Source: Eubacteriales bacterium
GTDB taxonomy: Bacteria > Bacillota > Clostridia > Lachnospirales > Lachnospiraceae
Assembly: GCA_030524715.1 (NCBI GenBank)
Contig: JAUNGB010000001.1
Coordinates: forward strand, 62,001 to 126,000
DNA: 64,000 bases
Direction: 5' to 3'
In this document: piece by piece, positions 26,039-34,329 of the stretch
How the letters are laid out: every line of letters starts with the position of its first letter
Position numbering within the stretch: position 1 is the stretch's first letter
Translations under genes and position numbers: made by a program
The notes under the pieces: model-generated
Databases searched by the model: none
Seen by the model: only the letters and a program-made list of their open reading frames with translations
What the model was told of the DNA's origin: nothing

Positions 26039-28519
26039 TCATTCGATAGTTTCTATCGAATCTACGATACTCATATTTGAGATCTTCCGTAATGGGATTG
26101 CTGTTGCCAGCAGACAGGCCAAAATGGAAACAATCGTAGCTTCGGTAATCGCCAAAACAGGGACGGAGATAAGCTGTAACGTATCTGTCTGTGCTGCGCT
26201 GACAAAAACACAACAGATATAGCCCAGTACTGCGCCAATCAGTGATGCAAAAATGCCGTAATAAGCGCCCTCCCATAGAAATGTTTTATACAGGCTTGCG
26301 GCATTCATTCCAATGGCTCGCTGCATACCAATCTCATTGACACGGGTATGGATATTGCTGTAAACAGTGTTTATGATATTCAATACACCAATAATTCCGA
26401 TAAAGATAATCAGCACCCAGCAAAGCATTTTGATTTGTGCAAAACTCTCTGCCATTTCGTTGCTGCTTTCAAGATAAGAAAGCCAGTGAGTACCCGGATA
26501 TTCGCCGCACCAGTTATCTAACAAGATTTCAAAAGAATCTATATCAGCGCCATCCTGTAACGTCAGATAAATTTCTGAATAGCAGTCATTTTCAAGCAGC
26601 GAGCAATATATTTCTTCATTCACAATAAGCTGGATGCCGTTGGTGAAACCCTCATTGTTGATTGTAATTGGAGTATCAATCAACCCTATTACACGAAGTG
26701 TTCTGCCTTCCAACTGAACTGTATCACCAACAGCAAGCTCCGTATGCTCCATAGGTGCATCCCCGTAAGAAAAGGGAATCGGATTTTTGACAAGGCAGCC
26801 TGTTCCATCGTTTAGTGCCTGCTTATCTTGAACAGAGAGGTTTGGAGCGATGATTTGCAATAGTTCATCGTCAACATTTGCAAGTTGAAAGGTTTCGTGG
26901 CTTTGCACAGACAAATCTGTTTCAAAAGGAAGTTCGTCACCAGCGCCCGGTATAAACACAGAAAGTCTGGTGGTGGAGATGCTTTCTACTGCGTCGTTTG
27001 TTTTCAGTGTGTCCACAGCTTTCGCTGGAATACTTGAAGTCTCATTTGTGACAGCATAATCGCCGAAATACATATCCTGAACCGAACTGCTGGCGTCAAG
27101 CAACCCGGTAAAGCTCTGCAAGGCAACAAATACGGTAATGCTCATAACAAGAGAAAGAATTGTAACTTCCGTTCTGCCACGCCCACGTTTCAAATTAAGC
27201 CTTGCATAATAGGATTCAAAATTGCAAATTTTGCGATTCCTTTTTCCATGACGTTTAATCTTTACAGATCGCCCGGACATGGCGACAGTCGGAGACACAC
27301 GAGATGCGTACCGGGCGGCGGGAAAGGCAGCCAACAGAGCAAATAAAAGTGTGACAGCAACACTGGCAAGGAGCATGGGTAGCTTTACTGTACTGGCGGT
27401 ACTGATTGCAGAGTTTAATTCTGAAGAGCTACTTACCATGAATATATCGGGATTGAGGATGCCCGTAGCGGCAATCAATACTCCTTTGGCAGACAATGTA
27501 CCGAGCAGCAGCCCGATGGGGATACCAATTCCACAAAGAATCAAGAGCTGTAAGGAAACAAGACGGTAAATTTGTCCCCGCTCTCCGCCGATAGCGCGAA
27601 GTGTTCCATATTCTTTAATGCGTTTTGTAATGGAGATTTTTAGAATGTTGTAAATCACCAGCCCGGCTGCAAATAAGATCAATATACCTACCAGAACACA
27701 CGCCGCAGCCATAAATGAAAATCCTGCGCCAGTATCGCTGTCGGCTGCTTCATCATAAGAAATACCGATGGCGTCAAGCAAAACCCAGTTGTACTGAATA
27801 TACTGTTCTTTTACATTCAGTTCTGCTGCAAGATCATAAACAATGCTCTGAAAATCTTGTTTATCATAGGACTTAAAATCAGTAGAATAAAGCAGGTATT
27901 CTTCTGGCAACAGTTCTTCTGCGGTTCCGTTTCCTGCAATTCCCTCAACCGTGCCTGATGTATATCCGATATAGCTGTTTTCAAGAATACCCGTCAATAT
28001 GAAACGGCCGGAATATTCAAATTCTGGCAGTGAACCATCCATGACGGACACACGCAAATCCAAAGAAACCGTGTCCCCAACCGCAGCATCCAATCCGAGA
28101 TATTGGATGGTATCTTCTGATAATGCAATTTCATTTGCTTTCTCCGGTAAACTTCCTTCTTTTACATTTCCGATTGCCGGGTACATGGATAGAGCGTTAT
28201 CGTAATATTCCCGAAGATATAATGATAAACTACTACTGCCCAATGGCGTACTGCCGACAAAGATCGTATCGCCTACATCATATAGACGCTCATCTTCATG
28301 CAGTTTTTGTGCCTGTTCTCTGTGAAGCTGATGAAAGGTTGCATAGCGGTTTCCGTTCAGACTCGCCGCCTGTTCTATGCGCATAGACTGCAAAATCCCA
28401 ATTGACTGACCGACTACCGTTGTCATGATCGTAGACATGATAACTGCAGCCAAAATCAGAATTGCTGTGATTTTCTGCGCTTTTAGTTCTTTCCATGTAA
28501 GGGCTAAATAAGATTTCAT
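26039..28519 (-). CDS. FtsX/MacB-type ABC permease
   Basis: The 826-aa protein is a two-lobed FtsX permease: TM near residues 17-40, a large outside domain, then three TM segments (about 265-420). A short cytosolic linker rich in Arg/Lys is followed by a repeat of the same layout (about 450-826), ending in IGMQRAIGMNAASLYKTFLWEGAYYG. Both lobes contain the FtsX core (KRIKEYGTLRAIGGERGQIYRL in the first). It pairs with the ATPase encoded just upstream (ATGA overlap). Such mechanotransmission transporters often give peptide-antibiotic resistance or export peptides. Confidence 0.88.
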   Translation of the reverse strand: MKSYLALTWKELKAQKITAILILAAVIMSTIMTTVVGQSIGILQSMRIEQAASLNGNRYATFHQLHREQAQKLHEDERLYDVGDTIFVGSTPLGSSSLSLYLREYYDNALSMYPAIGNVKEGSLPEKANEIALSEDTIQYLGLDAAVGDTVSLDLRVSVMDGSLPEFEYSGRFILTGILENSYIGYTSGTVEGIAGNGTAEELLPEEYLLYSTDFKSYDKQDFQSIVYDLAAELNVKEQYIQYNWVLLDAIGISYDEAADSDTGAGFSFMAAACVLVGILILFAAGLVIYNILKISITKRIKEYGTLRAIGGERGQIYRLVSLQLLILCGIGIPIGLLLGTLSAKGVLIAATGILNPDIFMVSSSSELNSAISTASTVKLPMLLASVAVTLLFALLAAFPAARYASRVSPTVAMSGRSVKIKRHGKRNRKICNFESYYARLNLKRGRGRTEVTILSLVMSITVFVALQSFTGLLDASSSVQDMYFGDYAVTNETSSIPAKAVDTLKTNDAVESISTTRLSVFIPGAGDELPFETDLSVQSHETFQLANVDDELLQIIAPNLSVQDKQALNDGTGCLVKNPIPFSYGDAPMEHTELAVGDTVQLEGRTLRVIGLIDTPITINNEGFTNGIQLIVNEEIYCSLLENDCYSEIYLTLQDGADIDSFEILLDNWCGEYPGTHWLSYLESSNEMAESFAQIKMLCWVLIIFIGIIGVLNIINTVYSNIHTRVNEIGMQRAIGMNAASLYKTFLWEGAYYGIFASLIGAVLGYICCVFVSAAQTDTLQLISVPVLAITEATIVSILACLLATAIPLRKISNMSIVDSIETIE

Positions 28520-29190
28520 TTTGTTGTCACCTCCGAAAGAACACCGTCCACAATTACAAATTGCCGGTCTGCCATCCTTGCAATACGGCTGTCATGGGTA
28601 ATGATCACAAGTGTTTTCCCCATCTTCTTCCATATATTTTTCAGCATTTCCATAACCTCGCTACCGCTTTTGCTGTCCAGATTCCCAGTTGGTTCATCTG
28701 CGAAAATAATATCGGGTTTTGCAATCAGGGCGCGGGCAATTGCCACACGCTGCTGCTGACCACCGGAAAGCTCATGGGGTAAATGGGTAAGGCGTTCACG
28801 AATCCCCAGCAATTCCGTAAGCTGCTTTAGGTATGCTTCGTCCGGCTGCTTTTTATCTAACAGCATGGGCATAATGATATTTTCCTTTGCGGTTAAGACA
28901 GGAAGCAGGTTGAACTGCTGGAAGATAAAGCCGATACGCTGACGGCGAAACGCAGACAGTTCTCTGTCGTTAAAACTGTATATGTCTTTTCCACCGTATG
29001 TCAGGCTGCCGGAAGTCGGTTTATCCAGCCCGGACAGCAAATGAAGCAGGGTGCTTTTTCCGCTGCCAGACGGTCCCATGATGGAGATGAAGTCGCTGGA
29101 TGCAATTTCAAGATTGACTTTGTCCAACGCAACAACACGGTTTTCACCGCTACCATAGATTTTTGATAATTCCTTCGCTTCAATATTCAT
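28516..29190 (-). CDS. LolD/MacB-type ABC ATPase
   Basis: The 224-aa protein has Walker A GPSGSGKST, Q-loop FQQFNLLPVLTAKENI, signature LSGGQQQRVAIARAL, Walker B IIFADEPTGNLD and H-loop THDSRIA. This is the standard ATPase partner of FtsX-type permeases. The start at 29190 follows AAGGAGAG; the longer frame to 29244 runs into the promoter region. A TTGAG direct repeat upstream (29240-29255) suggests control by the adjacent response regulator. Confidence 0.93.
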   Translation of the reverse strand: MNIEAKELSKIYGSGENRVVALDKVNLEIASSDFISIMGPSGSGKSTLLHLLSGLDKPTSGSLTYGGKDIYSFNDRELSAFRRQRIGFIFQQFNLLPVLTAKENIIMPMLLDKKQPDEAYLKQLTELLGIRERLTHLPHELSGGQQQRVAIARALIAKPDIIFADEPTGNLDSKSGSEVMEMLKNIWKKMGKTLVIITHDSRIARMADRQFVIVDGVLSEVTTK

Positions 29191-29239
29191 AAAAAACACT
29201 CTCCTTATTTGTGATATAAGGAGAGTATAAAATAAGAAT

Positions 29240-29255
29240 CTCAAAAATTGCTCAA
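29240..29255 (-). promoter_or_regulatory. Direct repeat before the ABC genes
   Basis: On the minus strand TTGAG occurs twice with an 11-base period (complements at 29240-29244 and 29251-29255). The same pair with the same period lies before the response-regulator gene at 31059-31074. OmpR-family regulators bind such head-to-tail repeats. The site overlaps the end of the kinase gene. Confidence 0.6.
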
Positions 29256-30343
29256 GGTTTCCGATTTATTTGGAACGAAGCAGTGGCCGTTGCGCCAAGA
29301 TCCTTTCGATTAGTCAGCGTGAGTGTTCCTCCATGCTTTAGACATAACGTTTGGCTGCAATAAAGCCCCATCCCAAAGTGCGCGGAATCTCCATTCAGTT
29401 TTCCAAACGGTTTTGGGCCGTTCTGTATCAACTCCACAGGATAACCAGGGCCATCATCTGCAACTGACAGCAGCAAAAAGTTTTCCCGCTGTTCCAGACA
29501 GATAATGATTTTACTTTTCGCAAATCGAGCTGCATTTCCAATCAAGTTTTCCGCAACAGTCAGAAACAATCCATGATCTAATTGTATTACCCCATTATCA
29601 GGTGTAGATACAAATAGTTTTAATGACTTGGCTAACAGTTTTGCCGCATTTTCTAATTCGGAGCGCAATAGGGAAAAAGAATATTCACTGATCCGCACTG
29701 GCATTTGTTCCAATCTTTGTATGCTGCTCATAGCTTCTACATACTGCTCAATACGCTGGGTATAGCTTTCCAGTCTGTCAATGGTCTGCTCGTCTGCTGT
29801 ATCCTGACGCAGTAATTTTACAGTTCCTTTTAAGACTGTGATCGGATTTCTTAAATCATGAGAAAATGCGGCATTTAGCCTTTTGCGTTCTTCTGCCTGC
29901 CGCCATAGTTCCTGATTTGATTTCAAAAGTTCTTCACGCATAATATCAAAGGCGGCACAGAGCTGCCCCAATTCATCATCAGAGCGAATCGTCATAAAAA
30001 AGTCAAGGTCGTGGTTCTGGATCCGTGTAATACCATTCCGCAATACAGCAATCGGGTGTTTCAATTTGATATGGTAATATAAAACGCCGGATAGAGCCAG
30101 CCCACCCATAGGAAGAGCAATACAAGACACAATTTGGATGATACTCAACACTGATAATATATTTTTCTGGGATGCTGTTGGTGTTTCCAGCTTAATGGTT
30201 GTACCATCTTCCAAAATTTCTATTCCACCAGTGGGAAAGGTACTGGTAATCGAATTACAGACTATAAAAATCAGTCCTAACAGTAGGAGAGCCAGCAAAA
30301 CACAGGAAGCGGACAAAACGAGGAAAGATTTCTTTAGTCCCAT
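29252..30343 (-). CDS. Sensor histidine kinase
   Basis: The 363-aa kinase has two membrane segments (about 5-30 and 70-95) around a short outside loop of about 40 residues, and a HAMP-like segment. The H-box is NAAFSHDLRNPITVLKGTVKLL (His about 173), the N-box VAENLIGNAARFA, with the ATP lid DDGPGYPV. Start ATG 30343 has GGTGG upstream and lies 5 bases after the regulator stop. The small sensor loop and the ABC partner resemble antimicrobial-peptide sensing systems. The signal is unknown. Confidence 0.9.
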   Translation of the reverse strand: MGLKKSFLVLSASCVLLALLLLGLIFIVCNSITSTFPTGGIEILEDGTTIKLETPTASQKNILSVLSIIQIVSCIALPMGGLALSGVLYYHIKLKHPIAVLRNGITRIQNHDLDFFMTIRSDDELGQLCAAFDIMREELLKSNQELWRQAEERKRLNAAFSHDLRNPITVLKGTVKLLRQDTADEQTIDRLESYTQRIEQYVEAMSSIQRLEQMPVRISEYSFSLLRSELENAAKLLAKSLKLFVSTPDNGVIQLDHGLFLTVAENLIGNAARFAKSKIIICLEQRENFLLLSVADDGPGYPVELIQNGPKPFGKLNGDSAHFGMGLYCSQTLCLKHGGTLTLTNRKDLGATATASFQINRKP

Positions 30344-30348
30344 ATTAT

Positions 30349-31020
30349 TTAGACGTTCCACCGATAACCACACCCCCAAACTGTTTCAATGTAGTTGTGC
30401 AGCGTATGTACTGCAAACTTAGCACGTATTTTCCGAACATGTTCCATGATCGTGTCGCTATTCCCATCCCCATCCAATCCCCACACAAGTTCATAAATCC
30501 GTTCCCGGTCAAAGACTTGTCCTGCATTGAGGGAAAGAAGTTCTACGATTTCAAACTCTCGCTTGGATAATGGAATGTTCTGGCTATTGATTGTAGCTGT
30601 CCGGGCGGAATAATCTAATGCCAATTCACCAAAGAAACGAACTGCAGAATTACTTTGACGGCGTTGCTCCCGTCGCAGGTGTGCGGCAATACGCGCCCCT
30701 AACTCGTCCAGATCAAAAGGTTTTACAATGTAATCATCTGCCCCGGCTTGAAGGCCTATGATTTTATCGTTGGATTCAATGCGGGCGGTCAAAAACAAAA
30801 TAGGACAAGTGATATAATCCCGTATCTTCTGACAGACGATCAGTCCGTCCATATCTGGCATATTTATGTCCAATAGAATCAGATCAGGATCGCTGGCGAT
30901 TTTTTGGAGTGCTTCTTGACCGCTATATGCCGTCAGAATATCATATTGGGATTGAAAGTAACTTTGTATCATATCGACGATACCACGTTCATCATCGACT
31001 ATTAGAATTTTGGATTTCAT
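30349..31020 (-). CDS. OmpR-family response regulator
   Basis: The 223-aa protein has a receiver domain (ILIVDDERGIVDMI; phospho-acceptor Asp in LILLDINMPDMDG, about residue 52; Lys in YIVKPFDLDEL) and a winged-helix output (REFEIVELLSLNAGQVFDRE to IETVWGCGYRW). The ATG at 31020 follows GAGGTGAG. It is the first gene of a four-gene operon: regulator, kinase, ATPase, permease. TTGAG direct repeats before it and before the ATPase gene are candidate binding sites. Confidence 0.93.
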   Translation of the reverse strand: MKSKILIVDDERGIVDMIQSYFQSQYDILTAYSGQEALQKIASDPDLILLDINMPDMDGLIVCQKIRDYITCPILFLTARIESNDKIIGLQAGADDYIVKPFDLDELGARIAAHLRREQRRQSNSAVRFFGELALDYSARTATINSQNIPLSKREFEIVELLSLNAGQVFDRERIYELVWGLDGDGNSDTIMEHVRKIRAKFAVHTLHNYIETVWGCGYRWNV

Positions 31021-31058
31021 AGTTCTCACCTCTATTCATTTTAGCATAAAGTACAAAT

Positions 31059-31074
31059 CTCAAAAAACTCTCAA
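31059..31074 (-). promoter_or_regulatory. Direct repeat before the response regulator
   Basis: TTGAG repeats, 11 bases apart, on the minus strand (complements at 31059-31063 and 31070-31074), identical in spacing to 29240-29255. It is a candidate site for autoregulation. Confidence 0.55.
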
Positions 31075-31178
31075 ATCACTTTAGCTTCATTATAATTATC
31101 CCGTATAAATTCAAATTAACACGAATCTTTAAAATAAAATGACTGATTTTCCATGAAATGATAAATATATTAAAATAT

Positions 31179-32327
31179 CTAAGATGCTGTGACAGAGATT
31201 TTGGATGAAGCTGACGGAATTTCAATGATGAAAGCAGTGCGTCCATTACTGCTTTCAGCCCTTATCTGTCCGCCGTGCAGTACAATAATATTTTTTGCAA
31301 TAGCAAGCCCCAAGCCGGAGCCTCCTGTCTCGCTTAATCTCGCATTACTTAAACGGCAGAATTTATCAAAAATCACATTGAGCTTATCCTCCGGAATTTC
31401 CCCATCATTTTCAAATTGAATCACCGTCCATTCTGAAAGCTCTCTGGCTGAGACTTTGATAATGCTGTTTTCTGCACTATAAGAAATGGCATTTTTCAGG
31501 ATATTATTAAACACTCTGGCCAGCTTATCAGAGTCTCCATATACAGATATATCCTCATCCACATGATTCTCTATGATTTTTCCACATGCATTTAACTGCG
31601 GATACAACTCATCTGAAATCTGAGCAATCATATAGTAAAGATCAATCTTAGCCTTATGAAGCGGAAGGGCTTCAGAGTGGCTGCGGGTGATCTCAAAAAA
31701 CTCATTCACCAGAGTCCTGAGCCGGTTCGCCTTTTCCCATGCAGTGTGGATATATTTTGCTTTCTCCTCATCGGGCATATCCGGTGTTTCATCTAAAAGG
31801 CTGAGATATCCGATTACAGATGTCAGTGGGGTCTTGATATCATGAGCCAGATATACCACCAGATCATTCTTCTGCTGCTCTGCCCTCCTCGCCTTATCCG
31901 CCCGTTCTGCAAGTGTCCGCTTTACATCGGCCAGTTTATACTCCACACTCTCCAGTTCCGGAGACAGGGAAATCGCTGCCCTTTCCTCCATAAGCATATC
32001 AATCCCTGTTACTACCTCATCAAAATATCTTTTATATGTGTTCAACAGCATGTGGAACAACAAAAAAACAAATATGATTATGACCAACGCAAGAATAAAC
32101 TGCATATTGACAGTCACTAGCTTGAAATATAACAAATCAGCTTCCATCTCACTGATTGAAAGACTGCGTGCAAACCACCTAACAATCGCATCTGCCAAGT
32201 GTCCACGCGTCAGCATCCGCAGTGCAAAGACTGCTGCAACTGCTCCCACTGTAATCCATAATCCTCTGATAAATGTAATACGGCCGAGCTTTGAATAGTT
32301 GCATTTTGTTTTTTTAAATTTCCCCAA
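31179..32327 (-). CDS. VanS-like sensor histidine kinase
   Basis: The 382-aa kinase has two membrane segments (about 18-38 and 74-98), then RYFDEVVTGIDMLMEERAAI. The H-box YLAHDIKTPLTSVIGYLSLL (His about 162) closely follows VanS of the vancomycin operons, as do PDMPDEEKAKYIH, VFNNILKNAISYS and GSGLGLAIAKNIIVLHGGQI. The start is a TTG (32325-32327) inside the end of the vanR-like gene, behind AGGAT. No vanH, vanA/B ligase or vanX is in the window, so the controlled genes are elsewhere or different. Confidence 0.88.
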   Translation of the reverse strand: MGKFKKTKCNYSKLGRITFIRGLWITVGAVAAVFALRMLTRGHLADAIVRWFARSLSISEMEADLLYFKLVTVNMQFILALVIIIFVFLLFHMLLNTYKRYFDEVVTGIDMLMEERAAISLSPELESVEYKLADVKRTLAERADKARRAEQQKNDLVVYLAHDIKTPLTSVIGYLSLLDETPDMPDEEKAKYIHTAWEKANRLRTLVNEFFEITRSHSEALPLHKAKIDLYYMIAQISDELYPQLNACGKIIENHVDEDISVYGDSDKLARVFNNILKNAISYSAENSIIKVSARELSEWTVIQFENDGEIPEDKLNVIFDKFCRLSNARLSETGGSGLGLAIAKNIIVLHGGQIRAESSNGRTAFIIEIPSASSKISVTAS

Positions 32328-33021
32328 TTTTATATCCTACCCCCCAAACCGTTTTTATATATCTGGGATTTTCCCCGGTATCCTTCATCTTCTCACGAAG
32401 ATGGCGGATGTGTACGGTAATTGTATTGTTACTCTTGGTATAATATTCTTCCTGCCAGACTTCATGGAATAATTCTTCGGCACTGACGACACTGCATTTG
32501 CGCTCTAAAAGAATTCTTAGTATGGAAAATTCCGTAGGAGTCAGTGACAGCGTCTCTCCATTAAGCCGGCATTCATATGTCTTAATGTTCATCGTCAAAC
32601 CGGCATATTTGAAGATTTCACCTGCTGCCGGAACCGCCGACCTCGCATTATATTTCTTGTAACGGCGAAGTTGGGCCTTTACCCTTGCTACCAGTTCAAG
32701 GGGCAAAAACGGTTTTGTAATATAATCATCTGCACCAAGCGTAAGCCCGGTAATTTTATCCGTCTCTCCATCCTTTGCCGTAAGCATAATTACCGGATAT
32801 GTGTACTCCTTACTTCGTATGGACTGACATATCGAAAGTCCGCTGATATCCGGAAGCATGATATCCAATATAGCCAAATCAAAATCTGTGCTCCCGATAC
32901 AGACAAGTGCTTCCTCTCCTGAATAAAACTTATACACATCCATATTTTCATTTTGAAGATATACTTCAATCAGATCCGCAATTTCTTTCTCATCATCAAC
33001 AACAAGTATTTTTTCAAGCAA
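32314..33021 (-). CDS. VanR-like response regulator
   Basis: The 235-aa OmpR-type regulator has receiver residues ILVVDDEKEIADLIEVYL and LAILDIMLPDISGL (Asp about 53), then GADDYITKPFLPLELVARVK. The output domain LSLTPTEFSILRILLERK to KTVWGVGYKI is very close to VanR. The TTG start follows AAAGGAGTG. A TATAAT-like -10 (complement of 33055-33060) lies upstream with a poor -35, typical of phospho-regulator-dependent promoters. It overlaps the kinase gene by 14 bases. Confidence 0.9.
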   Translation of the reverse strand: MLEKILVVDDEKEIADLIEVYLQNENMDVYKFYSGEEALVCIGSTDFDLAILDIMLPDISGLSICQSIRSKEYTYPVIMLTAKDGETDKITGLTLGADDYITKPFLPLELVARVKAQLRRYKKYNARSAVPAAGEIFKYAGLTMNIKTYECRLNGETLSLTPTEFSILRILLERKCSVVSAEELFHEVWQEEYYTKSNNTITVHIRHLREKMKDTGENPRYIKTVWGVGYKIGEI

Positions 33022-33210
33022 AGCATGACACTCCTTTCAGTTCAAATCATATACATTATACCGGATTCGTGGAGCGAATGTGTTTATATATATTGGATAA
33101 ATGATTAATTATTTCCTAAGATACACATAAATACCATTAATATTTAATATAGGAGGAATCCTATATTCAGGCTCTCTAGCTATTTGGCCAGATGCCATAT
33201 TTTTCAACTT

Positions 33211-33252
33211 ATCAAAAGAAAAAGGCGGTCTGAAAATTAATTCAAAACCGCC
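33211..33252 (-). terminator. Intrinsic terminator after the PNPOx-fold gene
   Basis: On the minus strand GGCGGTTTTGAA pairs with TTCAGACCGCC, with one bulge, and TTTTTCTTTT follows. It begins 17 bases after the stop at 33269, so the small open frame at 33109-33309 is not a gene. Confidence 0.85.
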
Positions 33253-33268
33253 AGTGGAATTCGGATGC

Positions 33269-33685
33269 TCAAAACTCATACCTGGTACCATGTGAGAGTA
33301 ACAGGCCATCTGTTAATTCTACACATAGAATGATGGTATTCTCGTCATCGAAATTATTATGTCCATTATCTATCCACTCCGCAAAGACATTTTTCAACTT
33401 TTCAGTAATTATACAATTCTCTTTTTTTCCGAAATACCCCAGGCTGACTCCTTTGCCATGCGCTGTAAACCACTCTCCGGCGATTGCAACAACAGGATTA
33501 ATCTTTATATGTTTCATTTTATTTGAGAGTGCGTATGTAATGATATAAAATGCACCATTTTCGTAATAGGCATTTACATATCGCACATAAGGTGTTTCCT
33601 TTTCCGTTGTTGCCAATGCTATAATTGTGTCTTTTCCGAAACGCTCTATCATTATCTGTTCTGCTTCCCGACTAAATTTTTTCAT
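33269..33685 (-). CDS. Pyridoxamine 5'-phosphate oxidase-fold protein
   Basis: The 138-aa protein has the split beta-barrel pattern of PNPOx-like flavin proteins: TIIALATTEKETPYVRYVNAYYENGAFYI, then ALSNKMKHIKINPVVAIAGEWFTAHGKG. Family members bind FMN or F420-like cofactors, and several are nitroreductase-like or nim-like. The ATG follows AAGGAG. It is a single gene with a clear terminator. Confidence 0.8.
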   Translation of the reverse strand: MKKFSREAEQIMIERFGKDTIIALATTEKETPYVRYVNAYYENGAFYIITYALSNKMKHIKINPVVAIAGEWFTAHGKGVSLGYFGKKENCIITEKLKNVFAEWIDNGHNNFDDENTIILCVELTDGLLLSHGTRYEF

Positions 33686-33732
33686 AAAATTATTCTCCTT
33701 CTTTCAAATTTTTTGCCTTTTCTTGCGCTGAG

Positions 33733-33960
33733 TTATCCAATGACGTAGTTTCCAGCTTTCCAATTATTCAAGTTATAGAGTCTTGCGCCACAATCACCAT
33801 GCTCCGGGGCATCAAAAAGTTCTCTTAACTCTTGACAGGGCATATCTAAGCGTTTTTCATCTCGGAAATGGTAAAATTAAATTTCCTCGATAACCCATTT
33901 ATGCAGTATACCCTGATTCCTGATACATAGCCTAATCGGGCTGCTGATGAAACCGCTGCA
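33733..33960 (-). pseudogene. Possible decayed gene
   Basis: On the minus strand one frame reads as plausible protein on both sides of a single TAA: FISSPIRLCIRNQGILHKWV before it, then DEKRLDMPCQELRELFDAPE and GDCGARLYNLNNWKAGNYVI after it. The composition is protein-like but there is no intact start. The family is not recognised. Confidence 0.35.
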
Positions 33961-33976
33961 TATGGACAAATAAATA

Positions 33977-34327
33977 TCAATGAATCATTTGAATAGCAGA
34001 AACGGCCTTCTCATAATCGGTACAGACTTGAGTTTTTAAAACAGGCAGGTTTTCCGGATGATTGCCTGACCGCAACGCTTCAGTGAGCATACTACTGGAT
34101 TTACAGAGGTCCGAAAGGCCCAAGTTATCGCAAATCCCTTTCAATGTATGCGCAGCGCGAAATGCCTCCAAATAATTCTCCAATGAAAGCTGCTCTAACA
34201 AAAGACGGTAGGTTCCATCGTTTAAGAATTTATTAAGAAATCGCCTTATCATATCTTCACTATATAGACGAGCCAGTACTTCGTCATAATCCCCGCCCAA
34301 CATTACATAACATTCTTTCAGGTTCAT
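33977..34327 (-). CDS. HPt phosphotransfer protein
   Basis: The 116-aa all-helical protein carries the HPt motif FRAAHTLKGICDNLGL (His about residue 56), which accepts phosphate from a receiver. The start at 34327 has GGAGG upstream and sits inside the last bases of the hybrid kinase gene (stop 34330). A separate HPt next to a kinase with two receivers completes a phosphorelay. No output regulator is adjacent except the receiver-like fragment at 38582. Confidence 0.88.
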   Translation of the reverse strand: MNLKECYVMLGGDYDEVLARLYSEDMIRRFLNKFLNDGTYRLLLEQLSLENYLEAFRAAHTLKGICDNLGLSDLCKSSSMLTEALRSGNHPENLPVLKTQVCTDYEKAVSAIQMIH

Positions 34328-34329
34328 TA

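Noticed and set aside
33109..33309. 66-codon frame overlapping the PNPOx-fold gene
   Set aside because: It contains the intrinsic terminator of that gene (33211-33252), has no ribosome-binding site, and its sequence is explained by the stem.
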